63,695 bases of DNA from Pseudomonas sp. BMS12 (GCF_001592875.1 NZ_LSOF01000005.1:117-63811), one strand, 5' to 3'. Counted from the stretch's first letter, positions 34,986 through 46,445 are shown. The notes: generated by a model from the sequence alone, not told the origin. Numbers and translations: made by a program.

Positions 34986-36053
34986 ATGACGCTGACAGAC
35001 CAGTCCACCGGCATCCGCGAAGGCGAAGAGCTCGATGCCGCGCAGATCGACCCGTACCTGAAGGCGCATATCCCGGGCCTTACCGGCGAGCCTCGCATCA
35101 GCCAGTTCCCCGGTGGCGCCTCCAACCTGACCTATCTGCTGGAATACCCCAACCAGGAATTCGTCCTGCGCCGCCCACCGTTCGGCCACAAGGCCAAATC
35201 GGCACACGACATGGGCCGCGAGTACCGCATCCTGAACCAGCTCAACGCCGGTTTCCCCTACTGCCCCAAGGCCTACGTGCACTGCACCGATGAGTCGGTG
35301 ATCGGTGCCGAGTTCTATGTGATGCAGCGAGTCAACGGCATCATCCTGCGCTCCGACATGCCGGCCGAGCTGAACTTCAGCGCCGAGCAGACCCGCGAGC
35401 TGTGCAAGAGCTTCGTCGACAAGATGGTCGAGCTGCACAACGTCGACTACCAGGCCTGCGGTCTGGCCGACCTGGGCAAGCCGGAAGGCTACGTGAAGCG
35501 CCAGATCGAGGGTTGGAGCGACCGCTACGAGAAGGCCCTGACGCCCGACGCGCCGACCTGGGAACCGGTCAAGGCCTGGCTGCGCGAGAAGATGCCGGCC
35601 GACCACCACAAGCCGGGCATCGTGCACAACGACTACCGCTTCGACAACGTGATCCTCGACCCGGCCAACCCGATGCAGATCATCGGCGTGCTGGACTGGG
35701 AGCTGACCACCATCGGCGACCCGCTGATGGACCTGGGCAACACCCTCGCCTACTGGATCGAAGCCGACGACCCGCAGCCCATGCAGCTGATGCGTCGCCA
35801 GCCGAGCAACGCGCCGGGCATGCTGACCCGCCAGGAGTTCGTCGACTACTACGCCGAACGCGCCGGCATCCAGATCGATAACTTCGACTTCTACTACTGC
35901 TATGGCCTGTTCCGCCTGGCCGGCATCGTGCAGCAGATCTATTACCGCTTCTTCCACGGCCAGACCAAGGACAAGCGCTTCGCCCAGTTCATCATGATGA
36001 ACAAGTTGCTGGAGCAGGCGGCCCTGCAGGTCATCGGCAAATCCACCCTCTAA
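34986..36053 (+). CDS. ACAD10/11-type phosphotransferase (APH fold)
   Basis: 355-residue kinase with the aminoglycoside-phosphotransferase fold. Seen: the nucleotide-binding region FPGGASNLTYLLEYP, catalytic loop IVHNDYRFDNVILDP and metal-binding LDWELTTIGDP. This is the bacterial stand-alone form of the kinase domain in human ACAD10/ACAD11 and of LvaA, which phosphorylate 4-hydroxyacyl-CoA so that dehydration becomes possible. The next gene is an SDR and an acyl-CoA dehydrogenase converges beyond it. AAGGGA precedes the ATG. Confidence 0.85.
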   Translation: MTLTDQSTGIREGEELDAAQIDPYLKAHIPGLTGEPRISQFPGGASNLTYLLEYPNQEFVLRRPPFGHKAKSAHDMGREYRILNQLNAGFPYCPKAYVHCTDESVIGAEFYVMQRVNGIILRSDMPAELNFSAEQTRELCKSFVDKMVELHNVDYQACGLADLGKPEGYVKRQIEGWSDRYEKALTPDAPTWEPVKAWLREKMPADHHKPGIVHNDYRFDNVILDPANPMQIIGVLDWELTTIGDPLMDLGNTLAYWIEADDPQPMQLMRRQPSNAPGMLTRQEFVDYYAERAGIQIDNFDFYYCYGLFRLAGIVQQIYYRFFHGQTKDKRFAQFIMMNKLLEQAALQVIGKSTL

Positions 36054-36075
36054 CCCCCGGCTCAAGGTAACCAGA

Positions 36076-36843
36076 ATGTCCAAGACCCACCTGTTCGACC
36101 TCGACGGCAAGATCGCTTTCGTTTCCGGCGCCAGCCGCGGCATCGGTGAAGCCATCGCCAAACTGCTGGCCCAGCAAGGCGCCCACGTGATTGTCTCGAG
36201 CCGCAAGATCGACGACTGCCAGAAAGTTGCCGACGCCATCATCGCCGACGGCGGCCAGGCCACCGCCATCGCCTGCCACATCGGCGAGATGGAGCAGATC
36301 CAGAACGTGTTCGCCTTCATCCGCGAAAAATTCGGTCGCCTGGACATTCTGGTCAACAATGCCGCCACCAACCCGCAGTTCTGCAACGTGCTGGATACCG
36401 ACCTGGGCGCGTTCCAGAAGACCGTCGACGTCAACATCCGCGGCTACTACTTCATGTCCATCGAAGGCGGCAAGCTGATGAAAGCCAACGGCGGCGGCTC
36501 GATCATCAACGTCGCGTCCATCAACGGTGTCTCTCCGGGCGAGTTCCAGGGCATCTACTCGGTGACCAAGGCCGCCGTGATCAGCATGACCAAGGTCTTC
36601 GCCAAGGAATGTGCGCAGTTCGGCATCCGCTGCAACGCCCTGCTGCCGGGCCTGACCGACACCAAGTTCGCCTCTGCGCTGACCAAGAACGACGCCATCC
36701 TCAACGTCGCCCTGCAGCGCATCCCGCTCAAGCGCGTGGCCGAGCCGAGCGAGATGGCCGGTACCGTGCTGTACCTGGCCAGCGATGCGTCCAGCTACAC
36801 CACCGGCGTGGCGCTGAACGTCGACGGCGGCTTCCTCTCCTGA
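36076..36843 (+). CDS. Short-chain dehydrogenase/reductase
   Basis: 255-residue classical SDR. The cofactor motif SGASRGIGEAIA, NNAATNPQF and the catalytic pair Ser (INVASINGVSP) and Tyr-Lys (YSVTK) are all visible. SSRK after strand beta-2 favours NADPH. It follows the phosphotransferase after 22 bases and ends in an intrinsic terminator, so the two form an operon, probably for oxidation of hydroxyacyl substrates. Confidence 0.87.
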   Translation: MSKTHLFDLDGKIAFVSGASRGIGEAIAKLLAQQGAHVIVSSRKIDDCQKVADAIIADGGQATAIACHIGEMEQIQNVFAFIREKFGRLDILVNNAATNPQFCNVLDTDLGAFQKTVDVNIRGYYFMSIEGGKLMKANGGGSIINVASINGVSPGEFQGIYSVTKAAVISMTKVFAKECAQFGIRCNALLPGLTDTKFASALTKNDAILNVALQRIPLKRVAEPSEMAGTVLYLASDASSYTTGVALNVDGGFLS

Positions 36844-36860
36844 GGATTTGCCGCGCATAA

Positions 36861-36884
36861 GAAAGGGGCCTGCGGGCCCCTTTC
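36861..36884 (+). terminator. Intrinsic terminator after SDR gene
   Basis: GAAAGGGGCC / GGCCCCTTTC 10-bp stem with a TGCG loop, 18 bases after the stop codon. Confidence 0.8.
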
Positions 36885-36915
36885 TCATGGCTGATATGCC
36901 GCGACTCACCGCCTC

Positions 36916-37003
36916 TTGTGGGAGCGGCTTTAGCCGCGATTGGGCCCCTGCGCTGCCCGCTGATCGCGGCTAAAGCGGATTGCCGCCCAGCCACTCCCAC
37001 AGG
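36916..37003. repeat. Inverted pair of Pseudomonas REP elements (BIME-like)
   Basis: TTGTGGGAGCGGCTTTAGCCGCGA (split TTGTGGGAGCGGC, TTTAGCCGCGA) at 36916-36940 faces its reverse complement at 36961-37003, which ends in CTCCCACAGG. Each unit contains a GCGGCT/AGCCGC hairpin. This is the standard REP family of Pseudomonas, here between the convergent SDR and acyl-CoA dehydrogenase genes. Confidence 0.88.
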
Positions 37004-37014
37004 CACCTGCAATC

Positions 37015-38163
37015 CTACAGCCCCATCTGCTTGCTGATGATCTCGTTCATGATCTCCCGCGAGCCGCCGCCGATGGAGAGGATGCGGTTGTCGCGGTACA
37101 GGCGCTCCACCAGCGATTCGCGCATGTAGCCCATGCCCCCGAGGATCTGCACGGCGTCATAGGTGATGCGGTCGGCGACGTCGGTGGCGAAGTTCTTGGC
37201 CATGGAAATTTCCTTGATCACGCTTTTGCCGGCAGCCATCTTCGCCGCCTGGCGGTAGGTGAACTCGCGGGAAACCTCCAGCTGCGTCGCCATCTCCGCC
37301 AGACGGTGCTTGAGCACCTGGAACTTGCCGATCGGCTTGCCGAAGGCCTCGCGCTCGCGAGCCCAGCTCATGGCCTCCTCCAGCGCCATCTGCGAGGTCA
37401 TGTTGGCCATCAACGCCAGGCTCAGGCGCTCGCTCTGGAAGTTGGCCATGATGCAGGCGAAGCCCATGTTCTCGGCGCCGATCAGGTTCTCGACCGGCAC
37501 TTGGCAATCATCGAAGAACAGCTCGGCCGTGTCCGAGGCGCGCCAGCCCATCTTCTTCAGCGAGCGGCCGACCGTGAAGCCTGGGGTACCCTTCTCGATC
37601 AGCAGCAGGCTCACACCGCCGAAACCCTCGCCGCCGGTGCGCACCGCCACGGTGTAGTAGTCGGCCCGCACGCCGCTGGTGATGAAGGTCTTGCTGCCGG
37701 TCACCCGATAGTGGTCGCCGTCGCGCACCGCACGGGTCTTGAGGCTGGCCACGTCGGAGCCACCGGAAGGCTCGGTGACCGCCAGCGCCATGATCTTTTC
37801 GCCAGCCAGCACCGCCGGCACCACCCGCTCGCGCAGCGCCGGCTTGGCCCACTTCAGCACCGGTGGCAGGCCGATATCCAAGGAGCCGAGACCGGCAACC
37901 AACCCGCCGGAGCCGGAGCGCATCAGCTCCTCGCTGGCCGCCACCTTGGCGAATAGATCGCCTTCATGGCTGCCACCGAACTGCTCCGGATAGCCGATGC
38001 CGAGAATGCCGGCGGCGCCGGCCTTGCAATACAGCTCGCGGGGGAATTCCTCAGCCTCCTCCCAGTCCGCCACATGGGGCAGGACTTCGCGCTCGATGAA
38101 GCGGCGCACCGAGTCGCGCACCAGTTGATGGGATTCGTCGAAGTATTCCTGGAAAGCGGACAT
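37015..38163 (-). CDS. Acyl-CoA dehydrogenase
   Basis: 382-residue FAD enzyme for alpha,beta-dehydrogenation of acyl-CoA. The FAD/substrate motifs ALAVTEPSGGSDVASLKTRA and the C-terminal AVQILGGMGYMRESLVERLYRD are clear (each longer motif is at about residues 125-145 and 340-361). The usual catalytic Glu in the YEGT position is Gly (SIGGGSREIM); the Glu of QSERLSLA on helix G, as in isovaleryl-CoA and long-chain enzymes, is the likely base. A palindromic operator lies just upstream. It converges with the phosphotransferase-SDR operon. Confidence 0.9.
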   Translation of the reverse strand: MSAFQEYFDESHQLVRDSVRRFIEREVLPHVADWEEAEEFPRELYCKAGAAGILGIGYPEQFGGSHEGDLFAKVAASEELMRSGSGGLVAGLGSLDIGLPPVLKWAKPALRERVVPAVLAGEKIMALAVTEPSGGSDVASLKTRAVRDGDHYRVTGSKTFITSGVRADYYTVAVRTGGEGFGGVSLLLIEKGTPGFTVGRSLKKMGWRASDTAELFFDDCQVPVENLIGAENMGFACIMANFQSERLSLALMANMTSQMALEEAMSWAREREAFGKPIGKFQVLKHRLAEMATQLEVSREFTYRQAAKMAAGKSVIKEISMAKNFATDVADRITYDAVQILGGMGYMRESLVERLYRDNRILSIGGGSREIMNEIISKQMGL

Positions 38164-38197
38164 GCGGGTGGCTCCCGATTATTGTTTGCACCACCCT

Positions 38198-38217
38198 AAC
38201 CGAGCGCTTGCTTGGTT
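38198..38217. promoter_or_regulatory. 20-bp palindromic operator upstream of acyl-CoA dehydrogenase
   Basis: AACCGAGCGCTTGCTTGGTT, an imperfect palindrome (AACC-AGC ... GCT-GGTT), lies 35 bases before the acyl-CoA dehydrogenase start, in the 55-base gap to the next gene. Its form matches operators of TetR-family regulators of acyl-CoA metabolism in Pseudomonas. Confidence 0.6.
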
Positions 38218-38218
38218 T

Positions 38219-38809
38219 TCAAGGAGCGATTTTCTGCCGCAACGCCTGGGACACCCGAATCTGCAGGTCGTAGGCAGGCCCTTCCACCCCATCGGGATCA
38301 CGCGTGTAGCGGCGCGCGAAGCCGTCAACGCCCCATTCGCGGTATTGCTGCACGTGGTGCAGTTCATGGGCCCAGAGCGCCACATCCAGGGCTGCGGACT
38401 CGGTCTCGCGAAACACGATCAGGTCGATCAGCGTCACCGCGCGGATGTCCGGGTTGTGCAACAGGGTGCTGGCGGCATCCAGCTGCTCGCCACCACCGAC
38501 CCGGTAGCGCACCGTATCCAGCAACTCGGGTGGATACCAAGCCAGCAGCTGCTGACGAATGGCCGGCGGAATCGGCGCGCTGCCGGCGGCCAGCAACTGC
38601 TGCCGCGACTGGCGAAGCCAGGCCTCCAGATTGACGGCCGCCAGGTTCAGCGCATCCTCGCGCACCTGCGCGTACTCCGGCACGCACAGGCAACCGTACA
38701 GGCAGACCTGCACCTGGCCAGGCGGGCACGTATTGGCGCCGGCCGGCAGGGCCAGCGCCAGAAGCAAGGTACTCAGACGAAAAGGGAGCAGGCGCACGAA
38801 GGATTCCAT
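38219..38809 (-). CDS. Exported DUF4157-like protein with HExxH-type motif
   Basis: 196-residue protein with a signal peptide (LSTLLLALALPAGANT). Cysteines cluster in CPPGQVQVCLYGCLCVP. The motif WAHELHHVQQY looks like a zinc-peptidase HExxH variant (HELHH) as in DUF4157 proteins. The start at 38809 (MESFVRLL) is chosen; the frame also opens at a GTG at 38833. It sits just upstream of the acyl-CoA dehydrogenase operator. Activity not proven. Confidence 0.65.
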   Translation of the reverse strand: MESFVRLLPFRLSTLLLALALPAGANTCPPGQVQVCLYGCLCVPEYAQVREDALNLAAVNLEAWLRQSRQQLLAAGSAPIPPAIRQQLLAWYPPELLDTVRYRVGGGEQLDAASTLLHNPDIRAVTLIDLIVFRETESAALDVALWAHELHHVQQYREWGVDGFARRYTRDPDGVEGPAYDLQIRVSQALRQKIAP

Positions 38810-38919
38810 TGATCGCGGAGCGCCTAGGACCACAGGCGCGGGCGGATTATCCCTGTTCAGGTTGCGGCATGCAGCATGGGCTTCGCGGCTCAGCGGGCGA
38901 GGACAGTGGAGGCTATTGC

Positions 38920-39897
38920 TTAGCGGCCTGTACTTGTCTGCCCTTCACCAAAGCGTTCGCGGTAGGCGCTGGGCGACAACCCGACACTGCCGCGAAAGGC
39001 CAGGCGAAAGCTCTCCACGGTGCGAAAGCCACATTGCTCGGCGATACGCTCGACGCTTTGCGCACTCCCCTCCAGCAAGGCGCGAGCTCGTGCCATGCGC
39101 TCATGCTGCAGCCAGGCCTTGGGGCTGAGGCCGGTGGCGTCGCGAAAGCGGCGCAGAAAGGTGCGCTCGCTCATCGCCACCCGGGCAGCCAACTCATGCA
39201 CGTGCAACGGCTCGGCCAGGCGCTGACGCGCCCAGTCGAGCAAGGCGGCCAGATCGTGACGCGCAGCCTGGGCCACCGGCGCCGGGATGAATTGCGCCTG
39301 GCCGCCCGCGCGCTGCGGCGCCATCACCAGGCGCTGGGCCACGCGATTGGCCACCTGACTGCCGAAGTCGCGCGCCACCAGGTGCAGGCAGGCATCGATA
39401 CCGGCGGCGCTACCGGCCGAGGTGATCAGCTGGCCGGCATCGACATAGAGCACCTGTGGGTCCACTTCGATATGCGGATAGCGCCGCGCCAGTTCTTCGG
39501 TGTAGCGCCAGTGGGTGGTCGCGCGCCGGCCATCAAGCAGGCCGCTGGCAGCCAGTACGAATACGCCTGAACAGATCGACAGCAGCCGCGCGCCACGCCC
39601 ATGTGCCTCGCGCAATGCCTGCAGCAGGGCCGGCGGCGGCAGCTCGGCACGGTCGCGCCAGCCGGGCACGATGATGGTCTGCGCCTCGCCCAGTGCTTCC
39701 AGGCCCGCATCGGCCAGTACCTGGATGCCACCCATGGCGCGCATCGGGCCCTGCTCCAGGGCAACGATCTGGTGGCGATACCAGGGGAATTCGAATTCCG
39801 GCCGCGCCAGGCCGAATATCTCCACGGCAATGCCGAACTCGAAGGTGCACAGGCCATCGTAGGCCAGGATGGTCACCAGACCGGGATCGTTACGCAT
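38920..39897 (-). CDS. GlxA/FtrA-type AraC regulator with DJ-1/PfpI domain
   Basis: 325-residue regulator. Residues 1-190 form a DJ-1/PfpI-like amidotransferase fold (VTILAYDGLCTFEFGIAVEI, then RLLSICSGVFVLAASGLL with the elbow Cys); residues about 215-315 form the AraC DNA-binding module (HVHELAARVAMSERTFLRRF, then SVERIAEQCGFRTVESFRLA). The start at 39897 (MRNDPGL) is chosen over an upstream extension. It is divergent from the rhodanese gene and probably regulates it, as seen for FtrA-rhodanese pairs. Confidence 0.87.
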   Translation of the reverse strand: MRNDPGLVTILAYDGLCTFEFGIAVEIFGLARPEFEFPWYRHQIVALEQGPMRAMGGIQVLADAGLEALGEAQTIIVPGWRDRAELPPPALLQALREAHGRGARLLSICSGVFVLAASGLLDGRRATTHWRYTEELARRYPHIEVDPQVLYVDAGQLITSAGSAAGIDACLHLVARDFGSQVANRVAQRLVMAPQRAGGQAQFIPAPVAQAARHDLAALLDWARQRLAEPLHVHELAARVAMSERTFLRRFRDATGLSPKAWLQHERMARARALLEGSAQSVERIAEQCGFRTVESFRLAFRGSVGLSPSAYRERFGEGQTSTGR

Positions 39898-39993
39898 TGG
39901 CGGAAAACTTCCGATTACTGTCAGATCCGCCACTGTAGCCGACCCAGGCGCCTGGATAAAGTGAGGCCACACCCACCCACGAGGAGTTTCAGC

Positions 39994-40431
39994 ATGAGCC
40001 TGGTCAGCCAGCACCCCGCCGCATCCGCCGCCGTCGCCCTGATGCACTTCAGCCAGCGCCTGAGTTTCGAGACCGACTGCTCCGACGTGCATGCCAGCCA
40101 GCAGAGCGGCGACGTCGACTATGTGCTGCTCGACGTACGCGGCGAAGCCGCCTTCGCTGCCGGCCACGTCCCCGGCGCGATCAACCTGCCACACCGGCAG
40201 ATGAGTGCCGAGCGCATGGCCGAGTACCCGCAGGACACTCTGTTCGTCGTCTACTGCGCCGGCCCGCACTGCAACGGCGTACACCGCGCCGCCGTGCGCC
40301 TGGCCAGCCTGGGCTACGCGGTGAAGGAGATGCTCGGCGGTGTCACCGGCTGGCTCGACGAAGGCCTGAGCCTGGTTGGGGCCGAGGGCGAACAAGCCAA
40401 TCCGGCAACCGGCATCGCTTGCGCATGTTGA
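39994..40431 (+). CDS. Rhodanese-like domain protein
   Basis: 145-residue single-domain sulfurtransferase. The rhodanese core DVDYVLLDVRGEAAFAAGHVPGA begins at about residue 40 and the catalytic loop reads VVYCAGPHCNGVHRAA with the active Cys near residue 90. GAGGAG lies just before the ATG. Divergent from the GlxA-type regulator and overlapping the GNAT gene by 7 bases, so co-translated with it. Confidence 0.85.
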   Translation: MSLVSQHPAASAAVALMHFSQRLSFETDCSDVHASQQSGDVDYVLLDVRGEAAFAAGHVPGAINLPHRQMSAERMAEYPQDTLFVVYCAGPHCNGVHRAAVRLASLGYAVKEMLGGVTGWLDEGLSLVGAEGEQANPATGIACAC

Positions 40432-40907
40432 TCCGCCAGGCCTGCGCAAAGGATGCCCCGCAACTGCTGGCGCTGATGCGCGAACTGGCGGCCTTCGAGG
40501 ACTATCTGACGGACTTCGCCGTGGATGAGGCGGCCCTGCATCGGTGCGCCTTCGGCCCCGAGGCGCAGTGCCGGATCTTTGTCGCCGAAGCCGCCGACGC
40601 GTTACTCGGTTATGCCGTTGCGCTGTCCATCCCATTCACCTACGACCTTCGCCCGACCGTGCGCCTCAAGGAACTGTACGTGCGCCCAGGCCAGCGTTCT
40701 CAAGGGCTGGGCCACCAGTTGCTGGTCAGCGTGGCGCAGTGGGCCATGCAGCAAGGCGCGGGCCGTCTGCACTGGGATGTACTGACAGGTAACGCACGGG
40801 CGGAAAGCTTTTATCGGCGCCTGGGCGGACGGCCGGTGCAGAAATGGATCGCCTATGAAATGAACGACGCCGAGCTGCGCCAACTGGCAGCCTCGCAGCA
40901 CGCCTGA
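40425..40907 (+). CDS. GNAT-family N-acetyltransferase
   Basis: 160-residue acetyltransferase. The acetyl-CoA loop RPGQRSQGLGHQLL (about residues 85-100) and the later NARAESFYRRLGGR are typical GNAT motifs. The arrangement VRLKELYVRP resembles the diamine (SpeG/SSAT-like) subgroup. The ATG at 40425 is used; the stop of the rhodanese gene overlaps it. Substrate unknown. Confidence 0.85.
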   Translation: MLIRQACAKDAPQLLALMRELAAFEDYLTDFAVDEAALHRCAFGPEAQCRIFVAEAADALLGYAVALSIPFTYDLRPTVRLKELYVRPGQRSQGLGHQLLVSVAQWAMQQGAGRLHWDVLTGNARAESFYRRLGGRPVQKWIAYEMNDAELRQLAASQHA

Positions 40908-40917
40908 CGCAGAAACT

Positions 40918-40941
40918 CGTGGAAGCGGCTTCAGCCGCAAA
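40918..40941. repeat. Single REP-like element
   Basis: CGTGGAAGCGGC TTCAGCCGCAAA, a variant of the Pseudomonas REP unit with the GCGGCT/AGCCGC hairpin, between the convergent GNAT and recR genes. Confidence 0.7.
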
Positions 40942-40967
40942 TAACGCCGTTACCCCCAGCAGGCCGT

Positions 40968-41567
40968 TCAGCCGGATATCGGACGGCGCCCTGCCAGGGC
41001 ATGGGCCAGAGTGCCGCCATCGACCAGCTCCAGCTCACCGCCCAGCGGCACGCCATGGGCGATGCGCGACAGCACGATGTTCTTGCCGGTCAGCATCTGC
41101 GAGATGTAATGGGCGGTAGCCTCGCCCTCCACCGTCGGGTTGGTGGCGAGGATCACCTCGGCGAAATGGCTCGCGCCGATATACGCCAGCAACTCGGGAA
41201 TGCCGATGGCTTCCGGTCCCAGGCCATCGAGCGGCGACAGGTGCCCCTTGAGTACGAAGTAACGACCGCGATAGCCGGTCTGCTCCACCGCAAAGACATC
41301 CAGCGGCCCCTCCACCACGCACAGCAGTGCGTCGTCGCGGCGCGGGTCACTGCACTGCGGACACAGCTCGTCCTCGCTCAGGGTGCGGCAACGACTGCAA
41401 TGCCCAACCCCCTCCATCGCCGCCGCCAGGGCCTGCGACAGACGCATGCCGCCACTGCGGTCGCGCTCCAGCAACTGCAAGGCCATGCGCTGCGCGGTCT
41501 TCTGCCCGACACCGGGAAGAACACGCAGCGAATCGATCAGTTGGCGGATCAGCGGGCTGAAGCTCAT
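40968..41567 (-). CDS. recR: Recombination protein RecR
   Basis: 199-residue recombination mediator working with RecF and RecO to load RecA on gaps. The N-terminal helix-hairpin-helix ([14 protein letters not shown]), the zinc finger [16 protein letters not shown] and the Toprim segment [15 protein letters not shown] are all present, at normal family length. Part of the dnaX-ybaB-recR order typical of gammaproteobacteria. A palindromic repeat separates it from ybaB. Confidence 0.96.
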   Translation of the reverse strand: MSFSPLIRQLIDSLRVLPGVGQKTAQRMALQLLERDRSGGMRLSQALAAAMEGVGHCSRCRTLSEDELCPQCSDPRRDDALLCVVEGPLDVFAVEQTGYRGRYFVLKGHLSPLDGLGPEAIGIPELLAYIGASHFAEVILATNPTVEGEATAHYISQMLTGKNIVLSRIAHGVPLGGELELVDGGTLAHALAGRRPISG

Positions 41568-41608
41568 GGGTATGTCCGGAAAAAGCTTGTAGAGGCAACT
41601 CGGTACAA

Positions 41609-41730
41609 GTGGCGACCAGGCGCTGTGCAGAGCAAGGCGCGCTTCGGGCCGGGCAGCGGAGTTTACTGCCCGTAAATGAGCATGCCCGGCCCGGAGCGCA
41701 ACACAGCTATGTGCAGTGACTGGGCGTCAC
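41609..41730 (+). repeat. Palindromic repeat family, copy 1
   Basis: A 122-base imperfect palindrome between ybaB and recR. Outer arms GTGGCGACCAG / CTGGGCGTCAC, inner perfect 11-bp arms CGGGCCGGGCA (41645-41655) / TGCCCGGCCCG (41683-41693), and a central small hairpin TTTAC-GTAAA inside the conserved core GCGGAGTTTAC ... GTAAATGAGCA. Confidence 0.8.
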
Positions 41731-41734
41731 GCAT

Positions 41735-42061
41735 TCAGAAGGGCATTTTGAAGCCTGGGGGGAGCTGCATACCTGCGGTCATGCCGGACATCTTCTCCTG
41801 GCTGTTCTGCTCGACCTTGCGCACGGCATCGTTCACCGCCGCGGCGATCAGGTCTTCCAGCACTTCCTTGTCTTCCTGCATCAGGCTGTCGTCCAGGGTA
41901 ATGCGTTTGACGTCGTGGCGACCGGTCATGACCACGCTCACCAGGCCGGCACCGGACTGGCCGGTGACTTCGGCATTGGCCAGCTCTTCCTGCATCTTCT
42001 GCATCTTTTCCTGCATTTGCTGAGCCTGTTTCATCAGGCCTGCCATGCCACCTTTCATCAT
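41735..42061 (-). CDS. ybaB: YbaB/EbfC nucleoid-associated protein
   Basis: 108-residue DNA-binding protein of the YbaB/EbfC family, dimeric and nucleoid-associated. The N-terminal helix is Met/Gln-rich ([17 protein letters not shown]), followed by [17 protein letters not shown] and the C-terminal PPGFKMPF tail. Lies between dnaX and recR in the conserved order, all on the minus strand. Confidence 0.95.
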   Translation of the reverse strand: MMKGGMAGLMKQAQQMQEKMQKMQEELANAEVTGQSGAGLVSVVMTGRHDVKRITLDDSLMQEDKEVLEDLIAAAVNDAVRKVEQNSQEKMSGMTAGMQLPPGFKMPF

Positions 42062-42084
42062 GATCGGGTTCCTCGGCTATCTAA

Positions 42085-44232
<2,148 letters not shown>

Positions 44233-44353
44233 GAAAAACCGTCGCGGCTGGGATGGCGGAAGTGGCTAATCCTAGCGGAGCACCGGGTAAATTGCACCCA
44301 CCGTGGCCCGTGCATCCCGTCCGGTGAGACTTGTCGGCGTCGAACACATCGAA

Positions 44354-44373
44354 TACTGTTCATCCATACAGTA
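44354..44373 (+). promoter_or_regulatory. LexA (SOS) box upstream of imuA
   Basis: TACTGTTCATCCATACAGTA fits the CTG-N10-CAG LexA operator with TA flanks. It ends 56 bases before the imuA start and lies between the divergent dnaX and imuA genes. SOS control of this operon is established in Pseudomonas. Confidence 0.92.
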
Positions 44374-44429
44374 TTTGAGCAATTTCCAATGTTCCTCTGC
44401 CCCCCTTCTTCCTTCTGTCGGCGCTCGTC

Positions 44430-45035
44430 ATGAATGCTTCGGTCATTGCTCTGGATCGCCTGTTCGATGAGCGCCGGATCTGGAAAGGCCAACCGCTGCC
44501 ATCAAGCGGCGGAACCCAGCCTAGCGGACATGCCGAGCTGGACGCCGCCCTGCCCAGCGGTGGCTGGCCGGAGGCGGCGCTGAGCGAAATTCTTCTGGCC
44601 ATGCCGGGGCGAGGCGAGCTGCACCTGCTGTGGCCCACGCTGGCACGCCTGAGCCGGGCCGGCGAGCGACTGGTATTGGTTGCCCCGCCCTTCCTGCCCT
44701 ACGCCCCGGCCTGGCAGGCCGCAGGGCTCGACCTGCAATGCCTGGAGATAATCCGCGCCAGCGAGGAAGACGCCCTGTGGGCGGCCGAGCAGTGCCTGCG
44801 TTCCGGCAGTTGCGGCGCCGTGCTGTGCTGGCCACGCCAGGCCAGCGATCGCGCCCTGCGCCGCCTGCAGGTAGCGGCCGAGACCGGGCAAACCCTGGGC
44901 TTCGCCTATCGCCCGGCCAGCGCGGCCCACAACCCTTCACCCGCCGCCCTGCGTCTGCTGCTGGAAGGGCCGGCGCAGGTGCGCGTGCTCAAGTGCCGCG
45001 GCGGTCTGGCACCGGCGCGCGCCATCGCGCTTTGA
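44430..45035 (+). CDS. imuA: ImuA, SOS mutagenesis accessory protein
   Basis: 201-residue RecA/SulA-like protein of the ImuA family, first gene of the SOS-inducible mutasome. The N-terminal segment LDAALPSGGWPEAALSEIL mimics the RecA core region, and the C-terminal LKCRGGLAPARAIAL is typical. Preceded by a LexA box, followed by imuB after 7 bases. Role: helps error-prone synthesis across lesions with ImuB and DnaE2. Confidence 0.92.
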   Translation: MNASVIALDRLFDERRIWKGQPLPSSGGTQPSGHAELDAALPSGGWPEAALSEILLAMPGRGELHLLWPTLARLSRAGERLVLVAPPFLPYAPAWQAAGLDLQCLEIIRASEEDALWAAEQCLRSGSCGAVLCWPRQASDRALRRLQVAAETGQTLGFAYRPASAAHNPSPAALRLLLEGPAQVRVLKCRGGLAPARAIAL

Positions 45036-45042
45036 GGTCGAC

Positions 45043-46445
45043 ATGCGCTGGGCCTGCATTCTCCTGCCGCAACTGGCACTGGACCACGCGTTGCGCCAGC
45101 GGGATGACCCGCAGGCGCCACTGGCGCTGCTTAGCGGCCCGGCCAATCGCCGTGTACTTCAGACGCTCAATGGCGCGGCGCGGGAACTCGGCTTGCGCCC
45201 CGGCATGGCGCTCACCGCCGCCCAGTTGCTGAGCCACGACTTCAGCACTGGCGACTATGACCTGGCTGCCGTAGAACGTTGCCAGCAGTTCCTCGCCGCC
45301 TGGGCTTATCGCTTCAGCTCCCAGGTCAGCCTGCACTACCCGCGCGCGCTGCTGCTGGAAGTGCATTCCAGCCTGGCCCTGCTCGGTCCCTGGCCACACC
45401 TGGAGGCACGCCTGCGTGCCGAGCTCGATGGGCTGGGCTACCGCCATCGCATCGTCCTGGCCCCCAATCCCGCCGCCGCCCGCGCCCTGGCCAATACCCA
45501 CGATGGCCTGGCCGTGGCCGAGCACGAACTGCCACAAGCCATCGAGCGGTTGCCGGTCAACCGCGCCGGCCTGCCCACCGAGCTGGCCAGCGCGCTGGCC
45601 CGCATGGGTCTGCGTCAGCTGCGCCAGGTCCTGCAGCTGCCGCGCGCGGGGCTGGCCAGGCGTTTCCCACCCGTGCTGCTGGAGCAGCTGGATCTGTTGC
45701 TCGGCCGCCGCCCACTGGGACTGGACTTCTACCTGCCGCCCGACGAGTTCATCACCCGCGTCGAGCTTAACTTCGAGGTGGAATCGCACCAGGCCCTGCT
45801 CTTCCCGCTACGCCGCGCCCTGGGCGATCTGGCTGCCTACCTAGCAGGCCGAGACAGCGGCGTACAACGTTTCAGCCTGATACTGGAACACCGCAGCGGC
45901 ACAGCCACCGAATTGCAGGTCGGCCTGCTCGCCGCCGAACGCGATGCCGGCATGCTCTTCGAACTGACCCGCACCCGTCTGGAGCAGCTGCAGCTTCCCG
46001 CCCCGGTACTGGCGCTGAAACTGACGACACGCGAACTGCCGGCCTTCGTGCCCGAATGCCGCGAGCTGTTCGACCCACGACCACAGCAGAAGCAGAGCTG
46101 GGAACAGCTGCGCGAACGACTGCGTGCCCGCCTCGGCGACGAAGCGCTGCATGGCCTCAACAGCCATGCCGACCCTCGCCCCGAACAGGCCTGGCGAGCA
46201 CAGCCAGGCAAGGCCTCGACACTGAGCGATGTGCCGCGACCGGGCTGGCTGCTGACCGAACCGCAGCCCCTGCGCGAGCCACTGGCGCGCATCCTTGCTG
46301 GCCCGGAGCGCATCGAGTCCGGTTGGTGGGACGGTGGCGATCTGCGCCGCGACTACTACCTGGTGGAAACCCGCAACGGCCAGCGCGCCTGGGTATTCCG
46401 CGGCGCCGCCACGGACGAACCGTTCCTGCTGCATGGGTGGTTCGC

